From positions 1 to 8,496 of the forward strand of contig CALKHM010000139.1 in NCBI GenBank assembly GCA_937988695.1: DNA of 8,496 nucleotides. The letters run 5' to 3'. Below the pieces are notes generated by a model. The model saw nothing but the letters and a program-made list of their open reading frames with translations, did no database searches and was not told the origin of the DNA. A program made the translations under genes and the position numbers. This DNA is from an uncultured Microbacterium sp. Lineage in GTDB: Bacteria; Actinomycetota; Actinomycetes; Actinomycetales; Microbacteriaceae. Each line of letters opens with the position of its first letter. The first letter of the stretch is position 1. This document shows, in pieces, positions 7,009 through 8,496 of this stretch.

Positions 7009-7059
7009 CCCGGCGGGATCCGGCCCTCAGCTGGTCAGATCCCCTCGCCTCGCGCGAGG
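6982..7059 (+). promoter_or_regulatory. Candidate translational-switch leader of permease 2
   Basis: The three segments of the first leader recur at identical spacing: A, CGAGGAGATCT (6982-6992); B, AGATCCCCTCG (7037-7047); C, CGAGG (7055-7059). A:B pairs 10 of 11, with one A-C mismatch where copy 1 has A-T. B:C keeps five pairs and a 7-base loop. Copy 2 has a further option: CGCCTC (7046-7051) with GAGGCG (7059-7064), which would bury the strong permease site GAGGAGG (7056-7062). Folding is inferred. Confidence 0.38.
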
Positions 7060-7073
7060 AGGCGTGGCCGTGA
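6999..7073 (+). CDS. Possible 24-residue leader peptide, coupled to permease 2
   Basis: This is the paralogue of the frame at 4043-4117, with the same length, the same AGGAG plus 10-base spacing and a stop overlapping the permease start (GTGA). It begins MRTPRRDPAL and ends REEAWP. An in-frame ATG at 6936 overlaps the permease 1 stop as ATGA and would give a 45-residue frame bridging the two permease genes without a gap. I chose 6999 because that start and its ribosome binding site are shared by both copies. Peptide conservation is weak, so a role as a translated coupling spacer is more likely than a working peptide. Confidence 0.35.
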   Translation: MRTPRRDPALSWSDPLASREEAWP

Positions 7074-8496
7074 CCACGCACCAGGATGCCGCACCGCGGC
7101 CGAGCGTGTGGGCGCGCTGGCGCGTCGACCTGCGCCTGGCGCGGCGCCAGGTGTGGCGCAGCCGAGGGTCGAGCCTGCTGGTCATGCTGCTGGTGGCCCT
7201 TCCGGTGGTCGCCCTCACCGGCGGCGCGGTGGTCTGGCAGAGCGAGCAGGCATCACCCAGCCAGCAGGCGATGCTCGAACTGGGACGGAACCAGGCCTGG
7301 ATCGAGATCGTCGGCGGGCCCGACCCCAGCCGGGCGCAGGCCGTCGACGATCCGCGCTACGTGGACATCGACCGAGAAGACATGGGCGGAACACCCGTCA
7401 ATCCGGAGCGGCCCGCGCCGACGAGCCCCGAAGCGGCGCTGCCGGCCGGCACGAAGACCATCGAGGTGACCTACGGCGGCAGTGCCACGGTCAAGACGGC
7501 CACCGGGACCGCGCGCGTGGCGGTGACGACCGGCCCAGTGTGGAGCGCGGTGTTCACTGGCCGCTACACGGTGATCGACGGCCATGCACCGACATCCGCC
7601 GCCCAGGCCATGGTCACGCCGGGCCTGCTACACCGGCTGGGTGCACACATCGGCGGCCAGGTCGTGCTCCCCGACAGGGACGCCGCGCTGACCATCACCG
7701 GCACGATGCGTGAGCTCGACGAGGATCCCGGCACCGACGAGCTGTTCCTGGTGGCACCCGGCGACCTGCTCACCGATCCCGGCGCCTCGCGCTGGTACGC
7801 GCCCGACTGGCAGCCCGACCAGGCTACGCTGGCGACGCTGAACCACGCCGGATTCATCGCCTTCGCCCGCGACCTCGTGATCGACCCGCCGGCAGGTGCG
7901 AAGCTCGCCCGCGGCGACGCGGCGCTCGTCTGGACGGCGATCGCGTACGGCTCGATCGCCGCCGGCTTCAGCGGCTACCTCGTCGTGCTGCTGGCCGGCG
8001 CCGCGTTCGCGGTCTCGGCACGCCGTCAGGCGCGCTCGCTGGCGGTCACCGCCAGCGTCGGGGCGACCAAGGGACACATCTTCCGCATCGTGCTGCTGCA
8101 GGGCGCGGTGCTGGGCCTTGCCGGCGGGATCGTCGGAGCGCTGGCGGGACTCGGGCTCACCGCCGCCGCACGGGCGATCTTCGACGACGGGGTGGTCGGG
8201 TCGTTCCGCTCGGGATGGGGCTGGAAGCCGCCGTTGCCCCTGGTGGCCGTGATCCTCGTGTTCGCGGTGCTCGTGGGCACGCTCGCCGCGATCGCGCCCG
8301 CGCGCACGGCGACCCGTGGCGACGTGCTTGCCGCGCTGCGCGGCTCGCGGCGACCCGCGAGGCTCAGGCCGCGGCGGCCGCTGTGGGGGCTCGGGATGAT
8401 GATCCTCGGCGTGATGGCGTCGATCATCGGCGGGCTGGGGCTGGCAGCGCTGAACGCGGCGAGGGAGATCGACTACCAGTCGCCCTGGCACACACC
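7070..8496 (+). CDS. FtsX-type ABC transporter permease (second), 3' end outside window
   Basis: This is a paralogue of the upstream permease; 475 complete codons are present and the frame is open at the window edge. The GTG start has GAGGAGG seven bases upstream. Residues 6-32 differ from permease 1 at only two positions (shared text WARWRVDLRLARRQVW). It shows the first half of the family layout: an N-terminal span (about 36-56), a large extracellular domain (about 57-284) and spans at about 285-312, 339-365, 388-410 and 438-460. Conserved stretches include DPPAGA before span 2, GYLVVLLAGAAFAV, TASVGATKGHIFRIVLLQG and RRPLWGLG. The second extracellular domain and last spans must lie to the right. 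Retention of two diverged copies beside one ATPase gene suggests a complex with two different permease subunits, though two alternative complexes sharing the ATPase are possible. Confidence 0.92.
   Translation, partial: MTTHQDAAPRPSVWARWRVDLRLARRQVWRSRGSSLLVMLLVALPVVALTGGAVVWQSEQASPSQQAMLELGRNQAWIEIVGGPDPSRAQAVDDPRYVDIDREDMGGTPVNPERPAPTSPEAALPAGTKTIEVTYGGSATVKTATGTARVAVTTGPVWSAVFTGRYTVIDGHAPTSAAQAMVTPGLLHRLGAHIGGQVVLPDRDAALTITGTMRELDEDPGTDELFLVAPGDLLTDPGASRWYAPDWQPDQATLATLNHAGFIAFARDLVIDPPAGAKLARGDAALVWTAIAYGSIAAGFSGYLVVLLAGAAFAVSARRQARSLAVTASVGATKGHIFRIVLLQGAVLGLAGGIVGALAGLGLTAAARAIFDDGVVGSFRSGWGWKPPLPLVAVILVFAVLVGTLAAIAPARTATRGDVLAALRGSRRPARLRPRRPLWGLGMMILGVMASIIGGLGLAALNAAREIDYQSPWHT

Overview
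The window looks like chromosomal DNA of a high-GC actinobacterium. The base composition, the frequent GTG starts, the 4-bp stop/start overlaps and the SecA sequence all fit. Microbacteriaceae (a Microbacterium-like organism) is my best guess, but this is inferred from general resemblance, not from a search.

Layout. Positions 1-804 on the minus strand hold the N-terminal 268 codons of secA, the preprotein translocase motor; its C-terminal part lies beyond the left edge. A divergent intergenic region (805-1080) follows. It contains an AT-rich island at 965-1014 with a candidate -10 box inside an unusually good inverted repeat plus a third half-site, which I read as a regulated promoter. From 1081 to the right edge everything runs on the plus strand as one tightly packed operon: a membrane-bound family 2 glycosyltransferase (1081-2583), a PadR-type repressor (2597-3229), a MacB/LolD-type ABC ATPase (3226-3948), a ten-span FtsX-type permease (4114-6939) and a second, paralogous permease (7070 to beyond the right edge).

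How the genes work together. The ATPase and the two permeases probably form one ABC complex of the mechanotransmission/efflux type, with two non-identical permease subunits. Its substrate cannot be read from sequence. The PadR protein probably represses the whole operon through the operator at 974-1014. The glycosyltransferase is an unusual first gene for this kind of operon and may act on a cell-envelope glycan linked to the transporter's job.

The most interesting part is the pair of short leaders in front of the permeases (about 4003-4113 and 6959-7069). They are related by duplication at a constant offset of 2,956 bp. Each carries a strong ribosome binding site, a 24-codon open frame whose stop overlaps the permease start, and three segments that can form two mutually exclusive RNA helices. 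One helix hides the small frame's ribosome binding site and the other hides the permease's. The segments flanking the small frame are about 91% identical between copies, while the small frame is only 72% identical and has no third-position bias. This points to an RNA or translational-coupling device rather than a conserved peptide. The first leader also contains three tandem 24-bp repeats.
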